A DNA stretch of 10,226 nucleotides from Actinomycetota bacterium (GTDB lineage: Bacteria > Actinomycetota > Actinomycetes > S36-B12), in the NCBI GenBank assembly GCA_026392575.1, contig JAPLBU010000231.1, positions 5,314-15,539 on the forward strand. The letters run 5' to 3'. The translations under genes were made by a program, and so were the position numbers. Below, piece by piece: positions 1-6,976 of the stretch (position 1 is its first letter; the number at the start of each line of letters is the position of its first letter). A model generated the notes under the pieces. That model was not told where the DNA came from. It did no database searches and worked only from the letters and a program-made list of their open reading frames with translations.

Positions 1-1010
1 CGCCAGCAGTGGACAGCCGCCGAGAGACGCTGGGGCGGCGGGCTGGCGAGGCCGTCGTCGAACTGGTCCATCGGGGTATCACGACCCGCGACATCATCAC
101 CCGCGAGGCGATCGAGAACGCGATCACCGTGGTGATGGCGCTCGGCGGCTCGACGAATGCAGTCCTGCACCTGCCGGCGATCGCGCACGAGTGCGGCTTC
201 GAGCTCGACATCGAGGACTTCAATCGGATTGGCGCACGTGTGCCGCTGCTCGGCGACCTGAAGCCGTTCGGCGAGTACGTGATGTTCGACGTCGATCGCG
301 TAGGTGGTGTGCCCGTCGTGATGAAGGTGCTGCTGGAGGAGGGGCTCCTGCATGGCGACTGCCTGACCGTGACGGGGAAGACCCTGGCCGAGAACCTGGC
401 AGACATCAACCCGCCTGCTCCGGATGGTCGGGTGATCCGCACGGTCGCGAATGCGCTCAGCACGCACGGGGGGACCAGCGTCCTGCGCGGCTCCCTGGCG
501 CCTGAGGGTGCCGTGGTCAAGACGGCCGGCGTCCCCATCCGCGAGTTCGAGGGCTCAGCCCGTGTCTTCGAGCGGGAGGAGTCGGCAATGGCGGCCTTGG
601 CCGACGGCACCATCCAGGCTGGTGATGTCGTCGTGATCCGCTACGAAGGCCCCAAGGGCGGCCCGGGGATGCGAGAGATGCTGATGATCACCGGGGCGAT
701 CACGGGTGCGGGACTGGGCAAGCAGGTGCTCCTCGTCACCGATGGCCGGTTCTCGGGCGGGACCACCGGGCTCTGTGTGGGCCACATCTCTCCCGAGGCA
801 GCCGATGGCGGGCCGATCGGCCTCGTGCGGGATGGGGACCGGGTCCGCATTGATATCGACGCGCTCACGATCGACCTTCTCGTCGACGAGGTCGAGCTTG
901 CGGACCGGCGGGCTGCCTTCGTGCCGCTGCCGCCCCGCTTCACCCGCGGCGTCCTCGCCAAGTACGCCCGGCTCGTCGGCTCGGCCTCGAAGGGTGCCGT
1001 CTGCGACTGA
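1..1010 (+). CDS. ilvD: Dihydroxy-acid dehydratase, C-terminal part (5' end outside window)
   Basis: IlvD dehydrates 2,3-dihydroxy-3-methylbutanoate and -pentanoate to the 2-keto acids that are transaminated to valine and isoleucine; it is a cytoplasmic Fe-S enzyme of the IlvD/Edd family. The reading frame is open to the window edge (first full codon at base 3). The GTG at 9 is internal, because the preceding Pro-Ala and following VDSRRE already match the family. About 335 residues are visible of a usual 560-615, so the N-terminal part with the Fe-S cysteine ligands is not seen. Visible hallmarks are ALGGSTNAVLHL (about 138-173), the active-site loop TDGRFSGGT (Ser codon 753-755, the proposed catalytic base in this family), GHISPEA, and the typical end AKYARLVGSASKGAV. 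No terminator is evident after the stop, so some transcription may run on into the ilvB leader. The family call is secure. Confidence 0.96.
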   Translation, partial: PAVDSRRETLGRRAGEAVVELVHRGITTRDIITREAIENAITVVMALGGSTNAVLHLPAIAHECGFELDIEDFNRIGARVPLLGDLKPFGEYVMFDVDRVGGVPVVMKVLLEEGLLHGDCLTVTGKTLAENLADINPPAPDGRVIRTVANALSTHGGTSVLRGSLAPEGAVVKTAGVPIREFEGSARVFEREESAMAALADGTIQAGDVVVIRYEGPKGGPGMREMLMITGAITGAGLGKQVLLVTDGRFSGGTTGLCVGHISPEAADGGPIGLVRDGDRVRIDIDALTIDLLVDEVELADRRAAFVPLPPRFTRGVLAKYARLVGSASKGAVCD

Positions 1011-1073
1011 CCTCGCCACGGGGGGAGACGCAGGTCACGGGAGGTCCGGGTGGCTACGCATGCTTGCGGTTGG

Positions 1074-1079
1074 TAGGGT
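1074..1079 (+). promoter_or_regulatory. Probable -10 box (TAGGGT) of the ilvB leader transcript
   Basis: TAGGGT fits the actinobacterial TANNNT -10 pattern and lies 7 bases before the GTG of the leader peptide at 1087. This spacing would put the transcription start on or next to the GTG, giving a leaderless mRNA. No Shine-Dalgarno sequence precedes that GTG, which agrees. The -35 region (about 1050-1056) does not match a consensus. Corynebacterium glutamicum ilvBNC is known to have an attenuator whose leader peptide lacks a ribosome binding site, so the arrangement has precedent. The promoter itself is an inference. Confidence 0.6.
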
Positions 1080-1086
1080 TCGACCC

Positions 1087-1125
1087 GTGGCACGAATTCT
1101 CGTAGTACGCAGGCGCGTCGGCTGA
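1087..1125 (+). CDS. ilvB leader peptide (BCAA attenuator)
   Basis: This is a 12-codon open frame from GTG to TGA encoding MARILVVRRRVG. Residues 4-7 are Ile-Leu-Val-Val, the three amino acids made or fed by the downstream pathway, with a further Val at 11. The Ile codon is ATT and the two Val codons are GTA, A/T-ending codons that the surrounding high-G+C genes rarely use, so they should sense charged tRNA levels sensitively. The frame sits between a probable -10 box and an intrinsic terminator upstream of ilvB, the classical position for a transcription-attenuation leader. There is no Shine-Dalgarno sequence; translation is probably leaderless. The peptide itself should have no function beyond ribosome position sensing. 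Confidence 0.8.
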   Translation: MARILVVRRRVG

Positions 1126-1145
1126 CTTCAGGTCATCCGCGCGCT
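1112..1145 (+). promoter_or_regulatory. Hairpin overlapping the leader peptide stop codon
   Basis: Bases 1112-1126 can pair with 1132-1145: GGCGCG with CGCGCT (one G-T pair), CGG with CCG, and TGAC with GTCA, with a bulged T at 1118, a C/T mismatch (1122/1136) and a five-base loop. The TGA stop (1123-1125) lies in the 5' arm, so a ribosome finishing the leader would melt the stem. It ends one base before the terminator stem. By position it is the pause or 1:2 hairpin of an attenuator. Pairing was done by eye, without energy calculation. Confidence 0.6.
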
Positions 1146-1179
1146 CCCTCCGCTACCCGTATCGGGTCGGGGGGTTTTT
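1146..1179 (+). terminator. Intrinsic terminator upstream of ilvB (attenuator)
   Basis: CCCTCCG (1146-1152) pairs with CGGGGGG (1168-1174, one T-G pair) and ACCCG (1155-1159) pairs with CGGGT (1163-1167), with a CT bulge at 1153-1154 and a TAT loop. Five T residues follow (1175-1179). That makes 12 base pairs, very G+C rich, plus a U-tract: a textbook Rho-independent terminator. It lies after the leader peptide and 28 bases before the ilvB start, so it most likely ends transcription when BCAA are plentiful. Stopping ilvD read-through is a possible second role. Confidence 0.85.
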
Positions 1180-1197
1180 CATTGGAAGCGTCGAGCG

Positions 1198-1202
1198 AAG
1201 GA
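1198..1202 (+). promoter_or_regulatory. ilvB ribosome binding site (AAGGA)
   Basis: AAGGA ends 5 bases before the ATG at 1208 but only 2 bases before the GTG at 1205, in the same frame. The spacing favours ATG 1208 as the start; the two choices differ by one residue. Confidence 0.6.
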
Positions 1203-1207
1203 ACGTG

Positions 1208-2751
1208 ATGGGCGAGAAGATAACCGGGGCTCAGAGCCTGGTCTACGCGATGGAGGCAGCGGGGGTCACCGATGTATTCGGGATCCCGGGAGGCGCCATC
1301 CTGCCCCTCTATGACCCGCTGATGGACTCGCAGAAGATCCGCCACATCCTCGTCCGCCATGAGCAGGGCGCCGGCCATGCGGCCGAGGGCTTCGCTGCGG
1401 CGACCGGTCGTGTGGGTGTCTGCATGGCCACCAGCGGCCCCGGCGCCACCAACCTCGTGACCCCGCTCGCTGACGCCAACATGGACTCGGTCCCCATCGT
1501 GGCGATCACCGGCCAGGTGCCGAGCGGATCGATCGGCACGGACGCCTTCCAGGAGGCCGACATCCGCGGCATCACGATGCCGATCACGAAGCACAGCTTC
1601 CTCGTGACCAATGCCGACGACATCCCGCGGGCGATCGCCGAGGCGTTCCACCTGGCAGCGACCGGTCGACCGGGCCCTGTGCTGGTCGACGTCTCGAAGG
1701 ACGCGCTGCAGGCCGAGACCGAGTTCCACTGGCCCGTCCAGATGGACCTGCCCGGCTACCACCCGATCACGAAGCCGCATGCCAAGCAGGTGCGTGAGGC
1801 AGCCAAGATGATCATGGCGGCCAAGCGACCGGTGCTGTACGTCGGCGGCGGGGTGATCCGCGCGAACGCGTCCGGACCGCTGCGCCGACTTGCCGAGATG
1901 ACGGGAATCCCCGTCGTCACGACCCTGATGGCACGGGGGGCCTTCCCGGACTCCCATCCGCTGCACATGGGCATGCCCGGCATGCACGGCACGGTGACGG
2001 CCGTTGGGGCGCTGCAGAAGTCCGACCTGCTCATCACGCTCGGCGCGCGTTTCGATGATCGCGTGACGGGAAAGCTGTCCACGTTCGCGCCAGACGCTCA
2101 GATCATCCATGCGGACATCGACCCGGCCGAGATCGGCAAGAACCGGCAGGCCGACGTGCCGATCGTCGGCGATCTGGCCGAGATCATCCCGGAGCTCATC
2201 CTCGCCGTCGAGGCCGAGCAGGTCGCCGGGAAGGTCGGCGAGTACGAGGAGTGGTGGACGCTGCTCTCGCGCATGCGGGCGACGTACCCGTTGGGCTACG
2301 AGACCTACGACGACGGCAGCCTGTCGCCGCAGTACGCCATTCAGCGACTCGGCATCATCAGCGGCTCCGACACGATCTTCGCTGCCGGCGTGGGCCAGCA
2401 CCAGATGTGGGCCGCTCAGTTCATCAACTACGAACACCCCAAGACCTGGTTGAACTCGGGTGGTCTCGGCACGATGGGCTTCGCGGTTCCGGCGGCGATG
2501 GGGGCCAAGGTGTTCCCGACTTCGTCAAGCTCGCCGAGGCGTACAGCTGCCACGGCCTGCGCTGCGAGTCACCCGACCAGGTCGATGCGACGATCGAGAA
2601 GGCCATGGGCCTGAACGATGCCCCCGTGGTCATCGACTTCGTCGTCCACAAGGACGCGATGGTGTGGCCGATGGTGGCCGCCGGAACGAGCAATGACGAG
2701 ATCTTGGTCGCGCGCGAGATGGCGCCCGACTGGAGCGGAGAAGACGACTGA
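1208..2751 (+). pseudogene. ilvB: Acetohydroxyacid synthase large subunit, broken by internal deletion and frameshift
   Basis: Intact IlvB condenses pyruvate with a second pyruvate or 2-ketobutyrate, the first common step of Val/Leu and Ile synthesis, using thiamine diphosphate (ThDP), FAD and Mg. The first 436 residues look normal: GIPGGAILPLYDPL, the catalytic Glu in RHEQGAGHAAEGF (about E52), TSGPGATN, GARFDDRVTGK and GGLGTMGFAVPAAMGAKV. At about 2513-2520 the frame then jumps. The family C-terminus, starting PDFVKLAEA and including VWPMVAAGTSNDEI, continues in another frame from 2515 to the stop at 2749. Between AKV and PDFVKLAEA the family normally has about 70 residues holding the GDG...NN ThDP/Mg motif; these are absent. 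Read literally, translation leaves the family sequence at 2515 and stops at 2612-2614 after about 33 unrelated residues. Neither a frameshift event nor read-through could restore function. Either a recent true lesion or an assembly/sequencing error; flanking genes look intact, which slightly favours artefact. Confidence 0.9.
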
Positions 2752-3275
2752 TGTCCCGACATACGCTCTCGGTCCTCGTGGAGGACAAGCCCGGTGTGCT
2801 GGCCCGCGTGGCCGGCCTGTTCTCGCGACGGGGATTCAATATCGAGTCCCTCGCCGTGGGGCCGACGGAACTTCCAGACGTCTCGCGCATGACGATCGTC
2901 GTCACGGTCGACACCCTGCCGCTCGAGCAGGTGACGAAGCAGCTCAACAAGCTGATCAACGTCATCAAGATCGTTGAGCTCGATCCGGAAGCGTCGGTCC
3001 AGCGCGAGATCATGCTCGTGAAGGTGCGCGCCGACATGGAGACCCGCTCGCGGGTGCTCGAGGCGGCCACATTGTTCCGCGCCAAGGTCGTCGACGTCGC
3101 GCCCGATGCCGTCACGATCGAGGCCACGGGCAAGGACGACAAGCTCATGGCCCTCCTGAAGGTCCTCGAGCCGTTCGGCATCAAGGAACTGGTCAAGTCG
3201 GGCATGGTCGCGATGGGGCGTGGCCCACGGTCGATCAGCGAACGATCCGTCCGGCCCTCCGACCGCTCCGCCTGA
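2751..3275 (+). CDS. ilvN: Acetohydroxyacid synthase small (regulatory) subunit
   Basis: IlvN binds and activates the catalytic subunit IlvB and carries valine feedback inhibition. The 174-residue product has an N-terminal ACT domain (about residues 4-78) with SVLVEDKPGVLARVAGLFSRRG and GFNIESLAVGPTE, then the C-terminal IlvH-type domain with QREIMLVKV and SGMVAMGRG. G15 and N30 match the E. coli IlvH positions G14 and N29, where changes give valine resistance, so feedback inhibition is probably intact. Length is normal. The ATG shares its A with the ilvB stop (TGATG), and a GGAG at 2737-2740 lies 10 bases upstream, so translation should be coupled to ilvB. With ilvB as written, ribosomes would stop at 2614, 137 bases earlier, which would weaken that coupling. 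Confidence 0.96.
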   Translation: MSRHTLSVLVEDKPGVLARVAGLFSRRGFNIESLAVGPTELPDVSRMTIVVTVDTLPLEQVTKQLNKLINVIKIVELDPEASVQREIMLVKVRADMETRSRVLEAATLFRAKVVDVAPDAVTIEATGKDDKLMALLKVLEPFGIKELVKSGMVAMGRGPRSISERSVRPSDRSA

Positions 3276-3280
3276 ACCCT

Positions 3281-3302
3281 GGCTTCGCGCCTCGCGATAG
3301 CC
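3281..3302 (+). promoter_or_regulatory. Intercistronic hairpin between ilvN and ilvC
   Basis: GGCT and TCGCG (3281-3289) pair with CGCGA and AGCC (3293-3302) around a CCT loop, nine base pairs with a single bulged T at 3298. No T-run follows, so it is not a standard terminator. It begins five bases after the ilvN stop and ends 41 bases before the ilvC start. It could stabilise a processed ilvC mRNA end or tune read-through. C. glutamicum ilvBNC gives several transcripts including a separate ilvC one, so differential expression here is plausible. Function is inferred. Confidence 0.5.
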
Positions 3303-3343
3303 TTCCCAACGCACATCCGCCCGATTCCCAGAGGAGAGCCCCC

Positions 3344-4372
3344 GTGGCCGAACTGTTCTACGACGACGATGCCGACCTGTCCATCATCCAGAACCGCGTG
3401 GTCGCGATCATCGGGTTCGGCAGCCAGGGCCACGCCCACGCCATGTCGCTGCGCGACTCGGGCGTCGACGTGCGCGTCGGCCTGCGCCCCGGCTCCGCCA
3501 GCGCGGCCAAGGCCGAGGAGGCCGGGCTCCGGGTCGTTGACCCCGCGACCGCCGCGGCCGAGGCCGACGTGATCATGATCCTGGCCCCCGACCATGTCCA
3601 GGCCGGCCTCTACAAGGAGTCGATCGAGCCGAACCTGCAGGCCGGCGATGCGCTCTTCTTCGCCCATGGCTTCAACATCCGCTTCGGCTACATCACGCCG
3701 CCGGACTTCGTCGACGTCTGCATGGTGGCCCCCAAGGGTCCCGGTCACCTCGTGCGCCGCGAGTACGTCGCGGGCCGAGGCGTGCCGGCGATCGTCGCTG
3801 TCGAGCAGGACGCCACGGGCGATGCGTGGCCGCTGACGCTGTCGTACGCCAAGGCACTCGGCGCGCTGCGTGCGGGCGGCATCAAGACCACCTTCACCGA
3901 GGAGTGCGAGACCGACCTGTTCGGTGAGCAGTCGGTGCTGTGCGGTGGCGCCTCGCAGCTCGTCATGTACGGCTTCGAGGTCCTGGTCGAGGCCGGCTAC
4001 CAGCCCGAGGTTGCGTACTTCGAGTGCCTCCACGAGCTCAAGCTCATCGTCGACCTGATGTACGAAGGCGGCATCGCCAAGCAGCGCTGGAGCGTCTCGG
4101 ACACGGCGGAGTACGGCGACTACGTCTCCGGCCCCCGCGTTATCGATCCGCATGTCAAGGAGAACATGAAGGCCGTTCTCGCTGACATCCAGAACGGCTC
4201 GTTCGCCAAGCGGTTCGTCGACGATCAGCTCGCCGGTGGCCCGGAGTTCAAGGAGCTTCGCGCCAAGGGCGAGCAGCACCCGATCGAGAAGGTCGGCCGG
4301 GAGCTTCGTGGGCTGATGAGCTGGGTCGACAACAAGGGCGACGACTACGTCGAGGGCACTGCCGCCCGCTGA
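3344..4372 (+). CDS. ilvC: Ketol-acid reductoisomerase, class I, NADPH type
   Basis: IlvC isomerises and reduces 2-acetolactate or 2-aceto-2-hydroxybutyrate to the dihydroxy acid, the substrate of IlvD, using NADPH and Mg. The product has 342 residues, the normal class I length. The N-terminal Rossmann domain has GFGSQGHA (residues 24-31). The loop after strand 2 is LRPGSAS (47-53) with R48, S51 and S53, the pattern that binds the NADPH phosphate. Catalytic and metal residues are present: H108 in FAHGFN, D191 and E195 in ETDLFGEQ, E227 and E231 in ECLHEL, and S252 in SVSD. The GTG start is set by GAGGAG at 3331-3336, 7 bases upstream. It is the third gene of the ilvBNC unit; the hairpin at 4385 probably ends it. 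No defects seen. Confidence 0.97.
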   Translation: MAELFYDDDADLSIIQNRVVAIIGFGSQGHAHAMSLRDSGVDVRVGLRPGSASAAKAEEAGLRVVDPATAAAEADVIMILAPDHVQAGLYKESIEPNLQAGDALFFAHGFNIRFGYITPPDFVDVCMVAPKGPGHLVRREYVAGRGVPAIVAVEQDATGDAWPLTLSYAKALGALRAGGIKTTFTEECETDLFGEQSVLCGGASQLVMYGFEVLVEAGYQPEVAYFECLHELKLIVDLMYEGGIAKQRWSVSDTAEYGDYVSGPRVIDPHVKENMKAVLADIQNGSFAKRFVDDQLAGGPEFKELRAKGEQHPIEKVGRELRGLMSWVDNKGDDYVEGTAAR

Positions 4373-4384
4373 GCGTTCGGCCTT

Positions 4385-4436
4385 GCGCGCAGTGACCGGG
4401 TTCACACTCCCGGTCACGGCGCGCGAGTCTGTTTCT
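4385..4436 (+). terminator. Probable terminator of the ilvBNC operon
   Basis: GTGACCGGG (4392-4400) pairs perfectly with CCCGGTCAC (4409-4417) around an 8-base loop. The stem extends with GCGCGC (4385-4390) to GCGCGC (4419-4424) across one A/G mismatch, giving 15 base pairs. The following tract, GAGTCTGTTTCTG, is only modestly T-rich. It lies 12 bases after the ilvC stop and just before the serA promoter, the right place for a terminator. The weak U-tract leaves some read-through into serA possible. Confidence 0.75.
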
Positions 4437-4444
4437 GGCCTCAG

Positions 4445-4450
4445 TAGACT
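4445..4450 (+). promoter_or_regulatory. Probable -10 box (TAGACT) of a leaderless serA transcript
   Basis: TAGACT fits TANNNT and is followed by six bases (GCGCGC) and then the serA GTG at 4457, so transcription would start at or next to the start codon. No Shine-Dalgarno sequence lies upstream of this GTG, and the GTG agrees with the family N-terminus. The -35 region (about 4422-4428) has no consensus match and overlaps the end of the terminator stem. Confidence 0.6.
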
Positions 4451-4456
4451 GCGCGC

Positions 4457-6040
4457 GTGACCAAGCCCCGCGTGCTCATCGCCGAAGAACTGTCCCCTGC
4501 GACCGTCGATGCCCTCGGGCCCGACTTTGAGATCGTCTCGTGCGACGGAGCGGATCGGGCCGCGCTGCTGCCGGCCATCGCCGACGTAGACGCGATCCTC
4601 GTGCGGTCGGCCACCATGGTCGATGCCGAGGCGATCGCCGCGGCCAAGAACCTCAAGGTCATCGCGCGAGCCGGGGTGGGCCTCGACAACGTCGATATCA
4701 AGGCGGCCACCCAGGCGGGCGTCATGGTCGTCAACGCACCGACCTCGAACATCGTCAGCGCCGCCGAGCTTGCAGTGGCGCTGCTCCTGGCGTCGGCCCG
4801 CAACGTCGTGCCGGCGAGCTCGGCTCTGGCCAACGGTGAGTGGAAGCGCTCGAAGTACACGGGCGTCGAGGTCGCCGACAAGGTGGTGGGCGTCGTCGGT
4901 CTGGGTCGTATCGGCGTGCTCGTGGCCCAGCGACTGAGCGCCTTCGGCGTGAAGCTCATCGCCTATGACCCTTATGTCCAGCCGGCGCGTGCCGCTCAAC
5001 TCGGCGTTCGCATGGTGACCCTCGACGAGCTGCTGGTCGAGAGCGACTTCATCACGGTCCACCTGCCCAAGACGGCCGAGACGATCGGACTCATCGGCGA
5101 CGCCGAACTCCACAAGGTCAAGCCGACCGTGCACATCATCAACGCGGCCCGGGGCGGCATCGTCGACGAGAAGGCCCTCTACGAAGCCCTGGTCGATGGT
5201 CGCGTCGCCGGAGCCGGGCTCGACGTGTATGCGAAGGAGCCCTGCACCGACTCGCCGCTCTTCACCCTCGAGCAGGTGGTTGCCACGCCGCACCTCGGTG
5301 CATCGACGGATGAGGCTCAGGAGAAGGCCGGCATCGCCGTCGCCCGCTCCGTGCGGTTGGCCCTTTCTGGCGAACTCGTGCCCGACGCCGTGAATGTCCA
5401 GGGCGGGCAGATCGACGAGGCCGTCAAGCCCATGCTGCCGCTGGCGGAGAAGATCGGCGCGATTGCGTGCGGACTGGCTGATGCGGCTGTCGCCCGGGTG
5501 GATGTCGAAGTGCTGGGCGAGATCGCCGACCACGATGTCCGGGTTCTGGAACTGGCCGCGCTCAAGGGGGTCTTCCAGATGCTGGTGCACGACCCGGTGT
5601 CCTTCGTGAACGCTCCCGTGCTCGCTGAGCAGCGTGGAGTCGAGGTCGCCCTCACCACGGATCGCACGAGCGAGGATCACCGCTCTCTGCTTCGCGTGAC
5701 CCTGACCCAGACAAACGGCGAGAAGGTGAGTGTGGCGGGCACCATCGCCGGATCACGCAACACCGCCAAGGTCGTCGAGGTCGACGCGTTCGATGTCGAC
5801 GTGCCCGTCAGCGACCACATGGCCTTCCTGCGCTATCACGACCGTCCGGGCATCGTCGGCATCGTCGGACGGCTGCTGGGGGAGGGCGACGTCAACATCG
5901 GCGGCATGCAGGTCAGCCGAGATGAGTCCGGTCATGCGCTCATCGTGCTGACCGTCGATTCCATCATCGCTCCGGAGCGGCTGGAGGCCATCGTGACCGA
6001 GATCGGCGCGCATTCGGCTAAGGCCGTCGATCTCGGCTGA
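4457..6040 (+). CDS. serA: D-3-phosphoglycerate dehydrogenase, long (ASB plus ACT) type
   Basis: SerA oxidises 3-phosphoglycerate to 3-phosphohydroxypyruvate with NAD, the first step of serine synthesis from glycolysis. The 527-residue product matches the actinobacterial long form (M. tuberculosis SerA is about the same length). The nucleotide-binding domain has GLGRIG (148-153) and D171 at the end of strand 2, typical for NAD preference. The catalytic trio is R232 in NAARGG, E261 in KEP and H279 in TPHLGAS; ARAGVGLDN (70-78) is the substrate-side motif. Residues about 315-450 form the intervening (ASB) domain and about 450-527 an ACT domain (RYHDRPGIVGIVGRLL), so serine feedback control is likely. 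The GTG start has no ribosome binding site and is probably leaderless. The EamA-type transporter gene follows after 15 bases. The gene looks intact. Confidence 0.97.
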   Translation: MTKPRVLIAEELSPATVDALGPDFEIVSCDGADRAALLPAIADVDAILVRSATMVDAEAIAAAKNLKVIARAGVGLDNVDIKAATQAGVMVVNAPTSNIVSAAELAVALLLASARNVVPASSALANGEWKRSKYTGVEVADKVVGVVGLGRIGVLVAQRLSAFGVKLIAYDPYVQPARAAQLGVRMVTLDELLVESDFITVHLPKTAETIGLIGDAELHKVKPTVHIINAARGGIVDEKALYEALVDGRVAGAGLDVYAKEPCTDSPLFTLEQVVATPHLGASTDEAQEKAGIAVARSVRLALSGELVPDAVNVQGGQIDEAVKPMLPLAEKIGAIACGLADAAVARVDVEVLGEIADHDVRVLELAALKGVFQMLVHDPVSFVNAPVLAEQRGVEVALTTDRTSEDHRSLLRVTLTQTNGEKVSVAGTIAGSRNTAKVVEVDAFDVDVPVSDHMAFLRYHDRPGIVGIVGRLLGEGDVNIGGMQVSRDESGHALIVLTVDSIIAPERLEAIVTEIGAHSAKAVDLG

Positions 6041-6055
6041 TCCCTAGGGAGGCGT

Positions 6056-6958
6056 GTGGATCGCATCCACCGCACTGGGCTGATCTGGGCCTTCGTTGGT
6101 GTCCTGCTCTTCTCGTTCTCGCTTCCGCTGACAAAGGTCGCCGTGGGCGGGTTCGACCCGTTCTTCACGGCCACGGGACGTGCCGTCATCGCGGGCGCGT
6201 TGGCGGCGGCGCTGCTCGCCGCCCGCCGCGTGCGGTGGCCCGCGCGAGAACAGCTCAAACCCCTGCTCTTCACAATGCTCGGTGCCGTTTTCGGATGGCC
6301 GATCCTGCTTGCCCTGGCACTGGAGCGCACGACATCGGCGCACGCCGCCGTTATCGCTGCCTTCATGCCTCTGACAACCGCTCTCTTCGCCGTTCTGCGC
6401 ACGCACGAGCGGGTGCCGGCACGGTTCTGGCTGGCGGCGGGCGGCGGAACACTCGCTCTGGTCGTCTTCGCGCTGTCCCGCGGTGGCGCGGAGGGCGGCG
6501 ACTGGGTGGCCGACCTCCTCATCGTCGGGGCCGTCCTGAGCTCCTCCTGGTGCTACGTCGAGGGAGCAACGATCACGAGGGTGATGCCGGGCTGGCAGGT
6601 CATCTCATGGGTGGTCGTCCTTGCGCTGCCCGTCACCGTTCCCGCGTCGCTGTTCCTGTGGTGGGCGACCTCCGGTCAGTACGACACGACGGCTGCCCAG
6701 TGGACATCGCTCGTTCTGCTCGGAGTCTCATCGATGTACCTCGGCTTCTTCGCCTGGTATCGCGGGCTTTCCCTGGCCGGCTCGGCATATGGGGGTCAGG
6801 TCCAGCAGTTGCAGGCACTGCTGACGCTCCTGTGGTCTGCTCTGCTGCTCGGCGAGACGGTCACCCCGATCACCGTCGCCACAGCCCTGGTCGTCATCGC
6901 TTGCGTGGTCTGGGCCCAACGAAGCCGAACGGACCTCACAGTCGCTCCGGAGGAATGA
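6056..6958 (+). CDS. EamA/DMT-family membrane transporter
   Basis: The 300-residue product is very hydrophobic, with about ten predicted membrane helices in two five-helix halves. This is the drug/metabolite transporter (DMT) superfamily layout with two EamA domains. The first helix is about residues 8-27 (LIWAFVGVLLFSFSLPLTK); GRA at 41-43 and the second-half patterns GVSSMYLGFFAWYRGL and LLTLLWSALLLGE are typical of EamA proteins. Start: GTG 6056, with AGGGAGG at 6046-6052 only three bases upstream, a short spacing, but there is no better in-frame start before the first helix. It begins 15 bases after serA stops, so the two are probably co-transcribed. E. coli EamA exports cysteine-pathway metabolites, so export of a serine-related compound is conceivable, but the substrate is unknown. 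Confidence 0.9.
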   Translation: MDRIHRTGLIWAFVGVLLFSFSLPLTKVAVGGFDPFFTATGRAVIAGALAAALLAARRVRWPAREQLKPLLFTMLGAVFGWPILLALALERTTSAHAAVIAAFMPLTTALFAVLRTHERVPARFWLAAGGGTLALVVFALSRGGAEGGDWVADLLIVGAVLSSSWCYVEGATITRVMPGWQVISWVVVLALPVTVPASLFLWWATSGQYDTTAAQWTSLVLLGVSSMYLGFFAWYRGLSLAGSAYGGQVQQLQALLTLLWSALLLGETVTPITVATALVVIACVVWAQRSRTDLTVAPEE

Positions 6959-6976
6959 AGGGCGGTGCCCACCCGT

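Noticed and set aside
9..11. GTG at 9 as the start of a short gene
   Set aside because: The frame is open upstream and the residues on both sides match the interior of IlvD, so this is an internal Val codon of a gene cut by the window edge.
1133..2437. Open frame of 434 codons on the minus strand
   Set aside because: It is antisense to the ilvB coding part and the attenuator, with shadow-like composition and no motifs.
2513..2614. Programmed ribosomal frameshift in ilvB
   Set aside because: A frameshift could rejoin the frames, but about 70 residues including the cofactor motif would still be missing, and there is no heptameric slippery site with a clear downstream structure. A deletion or assembly error explains the data better.
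2630..5680. Very long open frame of 1016 codons on the minus strand
   Set aside because: It is exactly antisense to the end of ilvB, ilvN, ilvC and most of serA, all of which encode clear conserved families. Its product is low-complexity (rich in Asp, Arg, Gly, His, Leu) with no recognisable domain. Long antisense frames are expected opposite high-G+C genes with strong third-position bias.
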